A stretch of 64,000 nt of DNA from Methanobacteriota archaeon (GCA_023411115.1 JAEYPF010000016.1:129439-193438); one strand, 5' to 3'. Shown: positions 34,965 through 43,922, counted from the first letter of the stretch. The notes: generated by a model not told the origin, from the letters alone. Numbers and translations: made by a program.

Positions 34965-35627
34965 TCAACCCCATATATCATGTAACTTAATTAACTCAGG
35001 TTCCTTTATTTTGCCTTGAGAACATACTCCCAGCATATATTCCATTCCACAAACATTCCAGAGTCCGAATTTACCTGTATTTTCGTTGTGTATCAACTTT
35101 ATTTCATCGTTAATTTCTATACAAAATTCGTCAAGTGCAAGCCTAAATCCTAAGCCCGTCATCTTCATATAACTCTCTTTTAATACCCATAATTCAAAAA
35201 AAGCTTTATTTTTATTGCTGTTATTTAAAATATAGTCATATTCCTTTCCATAGAAAAATTGTTTTGCTAGATTTAAATCTATATTATGAATATACTCAAT
35301 ATCTACACCAACTGGAGTATCAGAAACCGCACATGCTACATATGATTGTGAATGTGAAAGATTGAAATGCACATCAGAATAATATTTTAGATAAGGTTTA
35401 CCATGGTTATCTATGTCAAATACAGGATCAAAGATTCCAATTTTGCCTAAAGTATGATTTAGGAGAATCTCTACCCCCACAGATAGTTTTTTATCTTTTT
35501 CATGGAGATACCTGCTGGACTTTTTTATTCTCTCCATTGATATAGAGCCATGTATTCTATTGAAATCAAGCTCTGACACATCCATGTAGTACAGAAGCAT
35601 TTTTCTCACATCAAATTTATTTATCAA
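34965..35627 (-). CDS. Sfp-type 4'-phosphopantetheinyl transferase
   Basis: A 220-residue enzyme that activates carrier proteins by attaching phosphopantetheine from CoA to the conserved serine. Signature motifs are VGVDIEYIH near residue 110 (Mg-binding Asp and Glu) and FFELWVLKESYMKMTGLG near 150-167. The length is normal for Sfp. The only plausible targets in the window are S1195 and S2193 of the NRPS encoded 6 nt downstream. TTG at 35627 is the longest start; GTG 35609 or ATG 35597 are possible. There is no clear ribosome-binding site but an AT-rich promoter lies close by. This is the first gene of the operon. Confidence 0.88.
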   Translation of the reverse strand: MINKFDVRKMLLYYMDVSELDFNRIHGSISMERIKKSSRYLHEKDKKLSVGVEILLNHTLGKIGIFDPVFDIDNHGKPYLKYYSDVHFNLSHSQSYVACAVSDTPVGVDIEYIHNIDLNLAKQFFYGKEYDYILNNSNKNKAFFELWVLKESYMKMTGLGFRLALDEFCIEINDEIKLIHNENTGKFGLWNVCGMEYMLGVCSQGKIKEPELIKLHDIWG

Positions 35628-35953
35628 TGTATAATATTGTCAATTAATACTATTGGAGCACTATATTTTTCTAAATTTATAGCAAAACCCTTAAATGGAA
35701 ATCGTTTAACTAAGTACTTAAATCTATTGAATTTAGAGAAATTCAGAGAAAAACTGTTTGGAATATTATTTAATTGTTAAACATGCATTAAACAGATTTA
35801 AAAAAAGGCATTATTACATAATGTTTGTTTAACTATTGCCTAAAAACTCATATTTAGACATATTTATTGGCCTTTGATACAAAAAAGATCCTGTAAAATA
35901 CGTATTTTATATAATCAGTATGAATTAATTTAAAAATTTCAAAAAAAATCACA
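35628..35953. other. Intergenic region before the NRPS operon
   Basis: AT-rich with no gene. On the minus strand a TATA-like GCTATAAATTTAG (about 35678-35690) lies some 50-60 nt before the PPTase start and a second, CAATATTATAC, lies nearer. One of them is probably the operon promoter. I see no clear operator palindrome. Confidence 0.4.
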
Positions 35954-36139
35954 TTAAGGTATATATCTCATTCTAAGCACATTAAATCCAATTGCTACTG
36001 CAAATAACGTTAATCGATCATAGATACCTATAACGTTGAATAAAGTAGCTACAAGCGCTGAAATTCCAACTGCTGCATGTACAATTCGGTTTTTCTTGTC
36101 AGAGAAATAAGATTTTAATCCTCGAACTATTCTTTTCAT
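35954..36139 (-). CDS. Small two-helix membrane protein
   Basis: A 61-residue protein with a basic N-terminus (KRIVRGLKSYFSDKKNRIVH) and two hydrophobic stretches, AAVGISALVATLFNVIGIY and LTLFAVAIGFNVL, ending in RMRYIP. It is likely an integral membrane protein with short cytoplasmic tails. TGGGGGAAAGAG precedes the ATG. No family is recognised; a link with the NRPS operon downstream on the same strand is possible but the gap exceeds 300 nt. Confidence 0.6.
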   Translation of the reverse strand: MKRIVRGLKSYFSDKKNRIVHAAVGISALVATLFNVIGIYDRLTLFAVAIGFNVLRMRYIP

Positions 36140-36157
36140 GATACTCTTTCCCCCATT

Positions 36158-36202
36158 ATATCAGTTTTCAATATATCAATTTTAGATATATCATAATTGG
36201 AT
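36158..36202. repeat. Three 15-bp direct repeats between divergent promoters
   Basis: ATATCA recurs at 36158, 36173 and 36188, each beginning a 15-bp unit of the form ATATCAnTTTTnnAT. The phase of 15 bp is not helical. The block lies upstream of the small membrane protein and of the zinc-ribbon protein and may bind a regulator. Confidence 0.5.
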
Positions 36203-36280
36203 ATAATTGTATATAAACATTGTGGTCAAATAATTACATTTAAAAAACTTGTAATATTTGAGAATTTCAAAAACACATCT

Positions 36281-36295
36281 TGATTTATATATTAC
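36281..36295 (+). promoter_or_regulatory. TATA box of the zinc-ribbon/AIM24 gene
   Basis: TGATTTATATATTA is a strong archaeal box A about 65 nt before the start codon. It would place the transcript start near 36318 and leave a leader with GAGGTGATTTA as ribosome-binding site. Confidence 0.6.
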
Positions 36296-36357
36296 TTTTA
36301 ATCTAGTAATCATCAGTTAGCACTAAGTGAAAAAATGGAGTTAAATGAGGTGATTTA

Positions 36358-37278
36358 ATGACTTGCCCTAGTTGTGAAGAATATGCGGGAAAAGCTAAAT
36401 TTTGTCCAGAATGTGGAGAAGAAATAAAACTTGTTGCTGAAATCCAAACAAATTGCCCAAATTGTGGGGAAAACGTTAAAGGTGCCAAATTTTGCCCTGG
36501 ATGTGGCGAATCAATAGAATTAGTTCAAGAAGCAGATCCTGTTGGATCCCCTGCTGTGGTTCCAACAGAAGTAGAAAGCCGCAACACAAGTAAATATTCA
36601 GTTCAAGCCTTTTTAGATAAAACTGCTGAAAAATTTGAAGGTAATGAAGTATTCGAGCTTGAAAATGATTATCTTCTTGATATTAACCTCGATGGTAAAG
36701 TTTGGGCAAAACTGGGATCCATGGTGGCTTACACTGGCGAGATAAAATTTAAAAAACAGAGTTCTCTTGAAGGCGGAATTGATAAATTTATAATGAAAAA
36801 AGTAAGTGGTGAAAACAGTAAGCTCATGTCAGCAAAAGGATACGGCAACGTATTTTTAGCCGATAAAGGTAAAAAAATAACCATTCTAAACCTTGAAGGA
36901 AGCAGATTATACGTAAATGGAAATGATATCCTTGCATTTGAAGAAAACATAGACTGGGACATAAAGATGATGTCCAGTGCAGGTATGATGTCTGGAGGAA
37001 TGTTCAACATAAGACTGCAAGGATACGGAATGATCGCAATAACAACCCACTACACCCCTATAACACTTGCAGTAACCCCCGATAGACCAGTTTATACTGA
37101 TCCAAATGCAACTGTAGCGTGGTCTGATGGCCTATCCATTGATTACAGAACAGATATGAATTTAGGTACATTACTAGGTAGAGGGAGCGGTGAAACATTC
37201 CAGATGGCCTTTAGAGGTAACGGTTTCGTGATTGTTCAGCCATACGAAGAAATTGCTGACGGTCTCGGTAAAATTTAA
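36358..37278 (+). CDS. Double zinc-ribbon + AIM24 family protein
   Basis: A 306-residue protein. Residues 1-60 carry two short zinc ribbons, each CPxC...FCPxCGE. Residues 75-306 form an AIM24-like (DUF124) beta-rich domain: AFLDKTAEKFEGNEVFELEN, the central GRGSGETFQMAFRGNGFVIVQ and several Gly/Met-rich strands. AIM24 proteins are of uncertain function; in fungi they are mitochondrial and in prokaryotes they are linked to membranes or stress. The start has GAGGTGATTTA in front. It stands alone between the NRPS region and cofH. Confidence 0.8.
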   Translation: MTCPSCEEYAGKAKFCPECGEEIKLVAEIQTNCPNCGENVKGAKFCPGCGESIELVQEADPVGSPAVVPTEVESRNTSKYSVQAFLDKTAEKFEGNEVFELENDYLLDINLDGKVWAKLGSMVAYTGEIKFKKQSSLEGGIDKFIMKKVSGENSKLMSAKGYGNVFLADKGKKITILNLEGSRLYVNGNDILAFEENIDWDIKMMSSAGMMSGGMFNIRLQGYGMIAITTHYTPITLAVTPDRPVYTDPNATVAWSDGLSIDYRTDMNLGTLLGRGSGETFQMAFRGNGFVIVQPYEEIADGLGKI

Positions 37279-37589
37279 ATTAATATCAGTATAAAGTCAA
37301 GCTAAAAAATTTTTATTGACTTTATATCCTATTTTTATTTGGAATCTAATTTTAATACATTTAAATGATTTTATTTTGATATGCAATGACAGATATACAT
37401 TTAATTCTAACATTAACTAGACAAGAAATTTAGAATTATTCTAAATTAAATCCTGTGAATTACTGAAAAACTGTAACATATGAGATTTATATTAAATAAA
37501 AACAAAACAGCTTAAATAATATATACAGGCATACTAATTGAAAATGAACTATCTAATGTTTACAAATAAAGTTAAATAAGGTGGATTCA
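37279..37589. other. Intergenic region before cofH
   Basis: No gene is visible. A TATA-like AATAATATATACA at about 37515-37527 probably drives cofH. The rest is AT-rich without clear repeats. Confidence 0.45.
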
Positions 37590-38636
37590 ATGATGGAAGA
37601 CATATATGAACGTTCTCTTGCTGGAGAAATTACAAAAGAAGACGCTTTGAAGCTAATAAATTCAAATCCATTCCAATTATTCGAAGTGGCAGATAATTTA
37701 CGTAAGGAAATCGTTGGAGATGAAGTTACCTTTGTCACCAATAAAGCTATAGATATCACAGATCACTGCATGATTGGATGTGCTTTTTGCTCTTTCAGGG
37801 ATCATATTGGATACGAAATGACAACTGACGAGATATTACAAAGCATTGGAGAAGCAAAAGAAATAGGAGCCACTGAAATCTGTTTATTTGGCGGTATTAT
37901 GCCCCATATGACCGTAGACTATTATTGTGACCTTATCAGCACTATTAAATTAGAATACGATATTTGTCTTCATGCATTGTCTCCTGTAGAAATTTATCAA
38001 ACTGCAAAATCATCAGAAATGACCACCATGGATGCTTTGAAAGCTCTTAAAAATGCAGGAATGGACACCATGACAGGGGCATCTGCAGAAATCCTTGTGG
38101 ATTCTGTCAGGGAACAGATATGTCCTAAAAAAGTTACAACTTCACAATGGGTGAATATCATTAAAGAAGCCCATAATTTAGGAATTCCAACCACATCCAC
38201 CATTATGTACGGCAGCATAGAAACATGGGAAGATCGAATTGACCACATTATGATACTGAGAGATATACAGCGTGAAACAGGAGGCTTTACAGAACTCGTT
38301 CCTCTGACTTTTTTAAACCAAAACAACACACTGGGTCAGGTATCAGAGGAAGCAAGTGGAATGGATGATCTGAAGATGCATGCCATTTCAAGAGTAATTC
38401 TCGGAAGAGACATGCCTAATATTCAGGTTTCCTGGGTAAAAATGGGTCTCAGAACATCACAAATAGCTCTCTGCTGCGGTGCAAATGATCTTGGCGGCAC
38501 CATGATGGAAGACAAAATATCAGTAGCTGCAGGCGCGTCTCATGGAGAATATCTACCTCAAAAGCAGATGATCACAACAATAGAAGCCATAGGACGTATT
38601 CCTGTAGAGCGCACCACAACTTATGAACGTGTTTAA
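37590..38636 (+). CDS. cofH: FO synthase subunit CofH (radical SAM)
   Basis: The radical SAM enzyme that joins 5-amino-6-ribitylaminouracil with tyrosine-derived hydroxybenzyl on the way to the deazaflavin FO of coenzyme F420. The [4Fe-4S]-binding CMIGCAFC is at C60, C64 and C67, followed by SFRDH. LFGGIMPHM, HALSPVEI, TGASAEILVDSVREQICP and CCGANDLGGTMMEDKIS match CofH/MqnC/MqnE relatives, with CofH expected in a methanogen. The GTG at 37581 overlaps the AAGGTGG ribosome-binding site, so ATG 37590 is chosen. CofG is not in the window. Confidence 0.86.
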   Translation: MMEDIYERSLAGEITKEDALKLINSNPFQLFEVADNLRKEIVGDEVTFVTNKAIDITDHCMIGCAFCSFRDHIGYEMTTDEILQSIGEAKEIGATEICLFGGIMPHMTVDYYCDLISTIKLEYDICLHALSPVEIYQTAKSSEMTTMDALKALKNAGMDTMTGASAEILVDSVREQICPKKVTTSQWVNIIKEAHNLGIPTTSTIMYGSIETWEDRIDHIMILRDIQRETGGFTELVPLTFLNQNNTLGQVSEEASGMDDLKMHAISRVILGRDMPNIQVSWVKMGLRTSQIALCCGANDLGGTMMEDKISVAAGASHGEYLPQKQMITTIEAIGRIPVERTTTYERV

Positions 38637-38725
38637 ATTAGTTATACAAAAAATTAAGTTAATCTACGTTCTAAATTATTTTATTGTACAAAATTAATCT
38701 ATAACTAAATTTCAGGAGCTTGAAT

Positions 38726-39478
38726 ATGCCAAAGAGATATGAAGGAATGGCTTACTGGGAAATTGTAAGCAGGCAAATGGGAGTTGTAACCAAATCAGAG
38801 CAAGAAAGACTTAGAGATGCTAAAATTACAGTTATAGGATGTGGAGGTATTGGTGGAGCAACCACAGAAATGCTTACAAGGATGGGAATTGGAAATCTCA
38901 GGATAATCGATAAAGATGCCTTCGATGTTTCAAATATTAATCGGCAACTTATGAGCAGCTTCTACAGCGTCGGAAAATCTAAAGTAGATGTGACCTATGA
39001 AACTTTAAAATCTATAAATCCATTTACAAACATCGAAGCAATTGAAGAAGAAGTAAATGAAGAAAACGTTGAAAACATTATTAAAGATAGTGATATTGTA
39101 ATAGATGCTCTTGATAATCTTGTAACAAGAATTACAGTCAGCAGACATGTTAGAGATTTAAATATTCCCTTTATTCACGGCGCAATTCACGGTACTATGG
39201 GACAAGTTACTGTTTTCACCAAAGATACCCCTACCTACGAGGAAATGTTTAAATTACCATCATATGGTAAGGATTTAACTGAAGAAGTAATTAAAAAAGT
39301 AAAAGACATTGGCGCGGAGGTACCTCCAGTTATTGCACCTGTTCCAAACATAATTGGGTGTTTACAGGCATTTGAAGCTTTTAAACTTATTACATTACAG
39401 GGAGAATCAATTATAGCTCCAGATGTTTTAATGTTTGATTTACTCAATAAAGAGCCATTTTCAATCGTGAAATTTTAA
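38726..39478 (+). CDS. ThiF/MoeB/HesA-family E1-like adenylyltransferase
   Basis: A 250-residue E1-like enzyme. It has the nucleotide-binding VIGCGGIGGATTEML, IDKDAFDVSNINRQ with the catalytic Arg/Asn set, IDALDNLVTR, and HGAIHGTMGQVTVF. Such enzymes adenylate the C-terminal glycine of a ubiquitin-fold sulfur carrier for molybdopterin, thiamine or tRNA thiolation. The two CxxC zinc motifs usual in MoeB/ThiF are not visible, and the protein lacks a rhodanese domain. CAGGAGCT precedes ATG 38726; a TTG six bases earlier is less likely. Its carrier protein is not in the window. Confidence 0.82.
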   Translation: MPKRYEGMAYWEIVSRQMGVVTKSEQERLRDAKITVIGCGGIGGATTEMLTRMGIGNLRIIDKDAFDVSNINRQLMSSFYSVGKSKVDVTYETLKSINPFTNIEAIEEEVNEENVENIIKDSDIVIDALDNLVTRITVSRHVRDLNIPFIHGAIHGTMGQVTVFTKDTPTYEEMFKLPSYGKDLTEEVIKKVKDIGAEVPPVIAPVPNIIGCLQAFEAFKLITLQGESIIAPDVLMFDLLNKEPFSIVKF

Positions 39479-39559
39479 TTTTATCCTTTAAAATTAAATT
39501 TTAAGCTAGATTTATCATTATCATAAAGAACTGATTTTTGTAAAAATTTTTTTTCAAAA

Positions 39560-39592
39560 CATTTATATACCAGTAAAAGGAAATCAACTTCC
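39560..39592 (+). promoter_or_regulatory. glnA promoter with NrpR operator
   Basis: TATA box ATTTATATAC (39561-39570) is followed by GGAAATCAACTTCC at 39579-39592. This matches the known archaeal NrpR operator GGAA-N6-TTCC. Overlap with the transcript-start region fits repression of glnA under ammonia sufficiency. The repressor gene is the next gene downstream of glnA. Confidence 0.82.
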
Positions 39593-39628
39593 GGTACATA
39601 ATTACTCTAATTATCATGGAGGTAAATA

Positions 39629-40957
39629 ATGTCAGACAAAATAGGACAAGTTATTGAAAATATTGAAAAATGCGGTACAAAGTTCGTAAGGCTGCAGTTC
39701 GTAGATATACACGGAACTCCAAAAAACATGGCAATTCCGTTAATTAAACCAGATCAGATTGAAGATATAATAAAAGACGGTCTTTTATTCGACGGTTCCT
39801 CTGTTGAAGGATTTGTAGACATCAATGAGAGTGACCTTATTTTAAAACCAGACCCTGATACTTTTTCAGCTCTCCCATGGAGGCCAGAAGAAAAAGGTGT
39901 TTGCAGATTTATCTGTGACATATACTGGCCAGAAGGAAAACCTTTTGAAGGCGACCCAAGATACGTGCTTAAAAGGGCACTAGAAAAAGCTGAAAAAGCA
40001 GGATATGAATACAACGTAGGTCCTGAACCAGAATTTTTCATACTGGACCAGGATGAAGAAGGAAACTTAATCCCTAACGATAACGGTGCTTACTTTGATG
40101 TAGAACCTGTAGACCAGGGTACAGATCTAAGAAGACAGCTCGTCATGGATCTAGAAGCTCTTGACTTTGATGTAGAAGTCAGCCACCACGAAGTTGCTCC
40201 AGGTCAGCACGAAATCGATTTCAAATTTGATCATGCATTAAAAACTGCTGATGCAGTAATTACATTTAAACAGGCAATAAAGGCTATTGTAGACACAATG
40301 GGCTACATGGTAACATTCATGCCAAAACCATTCTTTGGAGAAAACGGAAGCGGTATGCACTGCCACCAGTCCCTCTTTAAAGGCGGCGAAAACGTATTTT
40401 ACGACCCTGATACAGAAACTCAATTATCAGAAGATGCCCTTTACTTTATGGGCGGTCTATTACAGCACTCCCCTGCACTATCTGCAGTATGTGCTCCAAC
40501 CATAAACTCCTACAAACGTTTAGTACCTGGATACGAAGCACCAGTATACATAGCATACGGTCTTAAAAACAGATCAACACTAGTCAGGATCCCTGCTTCC
40601 AGAGGAAAAGGTACCCGTGTTGAGCTAAGAATGCCTGACCCATCATGTAACCCTTACTTAGCATTTGCTGCTATGTTAGAAGCAGGTTTAGACGGTATGA
40701 AAAACAAAGTCGACCCAGGAGAACCTACCGAAATTGACGTGTTCGGAAAGAGTATCGAAGAACTCAAAACTCTGGGTATAAACACTTTACCATCAAGCCT
40801 ATGGGAAGCATACCACGCACTTGAAGCAGACGATTTAGTAAAATCTGCATTAGGTAACCATGTATACACCCAGTTTATGGATATTAAGAAGAAAGAATGG
40901 GATGATTACAGAATACAAGTATTCAACTACGAATTAGATAAATATTTAACCATCTAA
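39629..40957 (+). CDS. glnA: Glutamine synthetase, type I
   Basis: A 442-residue glutamine synthetase that assimilates ammonia onto glutamate with ATP. Visible are FDGSSVEGF, the FEGDPRYVLKRA helix, VGPEPEFFILD (metal-binding Glu), the HHEVAPGQHEIDF motif, FMPKPFFGENGSGMHCHQS (ATP site), NRSTLVRIP and RVELRMPDPSCNPYLAFAAML. No adenylylation-type tyrosine segment is evident, consistent with a GSI-alpha form regulated transcriptionally and by metabolites. AUG with GGAGGTAAATA upstream. The operator and the downstream nrpR indicate nitrogen control. Confidence 0.95.
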   Translation: MSDKIGQVIENIEKCGTKFVRLQFVDIHGTPKNMAIPLIKPDQIEDIIKDGLLFDGSSVEGFVDINESDLILKPDPDTFSALPWRPEEKGVCRFICDIYWPEGKPFEGDPRYVLKRALEKAEKAGYEYNVGPEPEFFILDQDEEGNLIPNDNGAYFDVEPVDQGTDLRRQLVMDLEALDFDVEVSHHEVAPGQHEIDFKFDHALKTADAVITFKQAIKAIVDTMGYMVTFMPKPFFGENGSGMHCHQSLFKGGENVFYDPDTETQLSEDALYFMGGLLQHSPALSAVCAPTINSYKRLVPGYEAPVYIAYGLKNRSTLVRIPASRGKGTRVELRMPDPSCNPYLAFAAMLEAGLDGMKNKVDPGEPTEIDVFGKSIEELKTLGINTLPSSLWEAYHALEADDLVKSALGNHVYTQFMDIKKKEWDDYRIQVFNYELDKYLTI

Positions 40958-40978
40958 TTCTTTTTATTTCTTTTTACA
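40958..40978 (+). terminator. Oligo-T terminator of glnA
   Basis: TCTTTTTATTTCTTTTT starts at the stop codon, a typical archaeal T-run terminator. A hairpin (40981-41000) follows. Confidence 0.5.
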
Positions 40979-40980
40979 CT

Positions 40981-41115
40981 CGAAAATCTTTTTATTTTCG
41001 GCGGGTGAGAAACTCTCAAAAACCGAAGTTAGCAAAAAACAAGGTTTTTTGCAATCAAAAAAATCGTAGAATATTTTGAGAGGTTTTTGGAGCATGCAAA
41101 AACCTTTAGTTTTTG
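40981..41115. repeat. Hairpin cluster between glnA and nrpR
   Basis: Inverted repeats at 40981-41000 (7-bp, 6-nt loop), 41032-41052 (9-bp, loop AAG) and 41097-41115 (7-bp, 5-nt loop). The middle one has the exact 9+3+9 geometry of the family elsewhere in the window; the others look decayed. Confidence 0.7.
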
Positions 41116-41196
41116 TAGGGTTCTAAAATTTTTTAAATAAGTTTAAATTACATTTTATTTTATAATAGTTATTATCTAACAAAATTTGGTGAAGAA

Positions 41197-42903
41197 ATGC
41201 CTGATGAAACTGATCGTAAAATGATAGAAATTCTGAGGATCCTTGCAGATCAAAACAAAGTTCTTGGTGCAAAGACCATTGCAGAAGAATTGAAACGAAA
41301 AGGTTACAATCTTGGAGAGCGAGCTGTGCGATATCACATGCGTATCTTAGATGAAAAAGGCTTTACTGAGCGTATTGGATACGCCGGCAGAGAAATAACC
41401 GAAAAAGGACTAAGAGAGCTTGAAAAAGGTCTTATCTATGATCAGGTAGATTTCGCTTTCTCCAAATTTGAAGGAATGATCTATAAAACCTCTTTAAACC
41501 CACGAGATGGGAAAGGGGCGGTAATTGTAAATACATCCAGTTTCGTATATGACCAAAAAGTAGTGGACATAATTAAAGAAGTGTTCAGTAAGGGTATTGC
41601 TGTAAGCCCTTATGTTAAATTCCATGAGGATACTCTTGATGAAGAACAGCCATCTGGAGAAATCAGATTGGACACTATTTGTGGAACCACAATAGATGGA
41701 ATGCTCTTAAACGAAGGAATTCCAGTAATTCCACAGTACGGTGGTCTTGTAAACGTAGAAGACTTTGTCCCCACCAGGTTTACTGAACTGATAGCCTATA
41801 AAGAAACATCCATGACCCCAATTGAAGCTTTCACTGCAAAAGAAATAACGTCAGTATTGAATGTTGCAAGGGAAGGAAATGGATTGATCCCTGCAAATTT
41901 CAGGATAATTCCAGCTGCTGCAAGAGATAATGCAGTTAAACTCTTCAAACGACTTCAAAAAATGGGAATATCTGGACCATTAAAAATTGGTGAAAGTGGA
42001 AAACCCGTCCTTGGTGTTCCAGTAGACGATGACATGGTAGGAATCGCCATAACTGGAGGAATAGCCCCACTTTGCGCTGCAAGAGAAGCAGGTTGTTCTG
42101 TTAATATTAAATTAGCAGAGAACACAATCGAATTTAAAGATATGGAAAGTCTGACTCCAGTAAACCCTGTATTAAAAACCAATACAGTTAAAACTTCCGA
42201 AAAAGTTAAATTTTTACTTTCAAAAGCATGGAACCTTCTATATGATGTTGATTTAGATATTGAAACCATGAAAGGTAACGTAATTGTAAATATCTCCTAT
42301 GTAAACAATGATGACCTTGATGACGCACTTGAAATTGTAAACAGAGTGTTTAAAACCAGACCAGAGTACTGTACAAGCAAATTTTTTAAAATAATGCCCC
42401 ATGCAGATGGAGATAAAACAGGAATTGCCACAGTTTGTAGTTTTACAATTGACGGCATATTAATTAAAAATGATATACTGGTAACTCCAAAATACGGCGG
42501 AATCCTTGAAATAGAAGAAAAAGGACCCCGATTTACTGACCTCATTGCATACGGCGGATCTTCCCTTGATCCCCATGAAATTTATATTTCAAAGAATATG
42601 ACTTCTATCTCAGATTCACTTGAAGGAAATGGAAGAATACTTGCAAGTCTAAGGGAAATTCCGTACATGGCTAGATCGAGTGCAGTAGATATTTTAGATA
42701 AAATTCAGGAAACCGGATTTTCAATTTTAAAAGTAGGAAATCCAAGTGAACTCCTCTATAATGCAAAAGTTGAAAGATATCATGTTGGTATAGCAGCTCC
42801 GGGCGGTTTAAACCCAATTGCAGCTATAAACGAAGAAGGGATCCACGTTCATGTAAAAGCTGTTGAAACAATGATGAATCTATCTGATATGGAAGAATTA
42901 TGA
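41197..42903 (+). CDS. nrpR: Global nitrogen repressor NrpR
   Basis: A 568-residue regulator. Residues 1-75 form a winged helix (MIEILRILADQNKVLGAKTI, RAVRYHMRILDEKGF). Two NrpR domains (DUF128) follow, at about 85-320 and 330-568, each with a DTICGTTIDGMLL- or CSFTIDGILI-like centre and a FTELIAY- or FTDLIAY-like motif. NrpR binds GGAA-N6-TTCC sites and represses nitrogen-assimilation genes; 2-oxoglutarate releases it. An operator of this type lies before glnA, its upstream neighbour. Two NrpR domains in one chain correspond to the single-protein form of Methanobacteriales/Methanococcales. TTGGTGAAGAA precedes the ATG. Confidence 0.92.
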   Translation: MPDETDRKMIEILRILADQNKVLGAKTIAEELKRKGYNLGERAVRYHMRILDEKGFTERIGYAGREITEKGLRELEKGLIYDQVDFAFSKFEGMIYKTSLNPRDGKGAVIVNTSSFVYDQKVVDIIKEVFSKGIAVSPYVKFHEDTLDEEQPSGEIRLDTICGTTIDGMLLNEGIPVIPQYGGLVNVEDFVPTRFTELIAYKETSMTPIEAFTAKEITSVLNVAREGNGLIPANFRIIPAAARDNAVKLFKRLQKMGISGPLKIGESGKPVLGVPVDDDMVGIAITGGIAPLCAAREAGCSVNIKLAENTIEFKDMESLTPVNPVLKTNTVKTSEKVKFLLSKAWNLLYDVDLDIETMKGNVIVNISYVNNDDLDDALEIVNRVFKTRPEYCTSKFFKIMPHADGDKTGIATVCSFTIDGILIKNDILVTPKYGGILEIEEKGPRFTDLIAYGGSSLDPHEIYISKNMTSISDSLEGNGRILASLREIPYMARSSAVDILDKIQETGFSILKVGNPSELLYNAKVERYHVGIAAPGGLNPIAAINEEGIHVHVKAVETMMNLSDMEEL

Positions 42904-42957
42904 ATACATTCCATACAACTATTTTTTTTAATTATTTTCACAGTAAAGGAGCTAAAA

Positions 42958-43452
42958 ATGGAGAATCCAATAAAATACAGTTCAATTGGAACTATACACT
43001 CCCCTTTCAAAGATCTGGAAGGCATGCCTATACAACCCATAGGAGCAAAGGGCATTAAAGGAGAAGTACATTTAAAAGAAGAATATCAAGAAGGACTGAT
43101 TGATCTGGAAGGATTTTCACATATAATTCTAATTTATCATCTCCACCTTTCAAAAGGATATTCATTAAAAGTAAAACCCTTTTTAGATACCACAAAAAGA
43201 GGTATATTTTCAACAAGAGCTCCAAAACGTCCAAATCCCATCGGAATGTCTGTGGTCTGCCTGGATAAAGTAGAAGGGTCGATCATTCATATTTCAAATG
43301 TAGATGTTGTCGATGGCACTCCTCTTTTAGATATTAAGCCTTATATCCCTAATTTTGATAAATGTGAAGGCGAAGAAGTGCGTATCGGCTGGTTTGAAGA
43401 TAAACATGAAGATGCAAATCATAAAAAGTCTGACAGGCGCTTTATAGATTAA
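42958..43452 (+). CDS. trmO: tRNA N6-threonylcarbamoyladenosine methyltransferase TrmO
   Basis: A 164-residue SAM-dependent tRNA methyltransferase of the UPF0066/TsaA family. It shows the hallmark strands YSSIGTIHSPF, GFSHIILIYHLHLS, GIFSTRAPKRPNPIGMSVV and VDVVDGTPLLDIKPYIP. The enzyme methylates t6A37 in tRNA-Thr and related tRNAs. The C-terminal tail is short and hydrophilic. GTAAAGGAGCTAAAA is the ribosome-binding site. It follows nrpR by 54 nt and may share its transcript, with no obvious functional link. Confidence 0.9.
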   Translation: MENPIKYSSIGTIHSPFKDLEGMPIQPIGAKGIKGEVHLKEEYQEGLIDLEGFSHIILIYHLHLSKGYSLKVKPFLDTTKRGIFSTRAPKRPNPIGMSVVCLDKVEGSIIHISNVDVVDGTPLLDIKPYIPNFDKCEGEEVRIGWFEDKHEDANHKKSDRRFID

Positions 43453-43709
43453 AATATTGTTTTTGATTTATAGAAGTTTCCATATCTGGAAATAATGTTA
43501 TTTTACAATTTTCATTGAAATATCACTTAATTTTGATTAATTAGAATAAAAATGTTCTAAAAGAATTTCAAAGTGGCCCTAAATTTCAAATTATCTTATA
43601 ATATGTAAAAACTCTAATTTAACCTCTTTAGTCTTAAAAAAGCCATAAAAAAATTATTTAACATATAAAATTCAAAATATAATAGGATAATAAACTGGAG
43701 GATGATATA

Positions 43710-43922
43710 TTGAAATTAAGCGCAAGAAATCATATTAAAGGAACTGTAAAGAATGTTGAAGAAGGTGCTATTATGGCCAATGTAAAAATAGAAATTGACG
43801 CTCCAGATACAATAACTTCTGTAATAACCAAGGAATCCATTAAAGATTTAGATATTAAAGAAGGAGATAAGGTCATAGTCATTATTAAATCCACTGAAGT
43901 CATGATTGGAAAAGAAGAATAA
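43710..43922 (+). CDS. Molbindin (TOBE/Mop-domain molybdate-binding protein)
   Basis: A 70-residue Mop domain. The sequence KLSARNHIKGTVKNVEEGAI, VKIEIDAPDTITSVITKESI and KEGDKVIVIIKSTEVMIG has the layout of single-domain molbindins, which oligomerise and store or buffer molybdate or tungstate in the cytosol. TTG start with CTGGAGGATGATATA in front. It opens a stretch in which nearly every gene concerns molybdenum/tungsten. Confidence 0.88.
   Translation: MKLSARNHIKGTVKNVEEGAIMANVKIEIDAPDTITSVITKESIKDLDIKEGDKVIVIIKSTEVMIGKEE

Noticed and set aside
36158..36202. Replication origin repeats
   Set aside because: Only three short AT-rich repeats, no Cdc6/Orc gene nearby and no origin-recognition-box G-rich motif.
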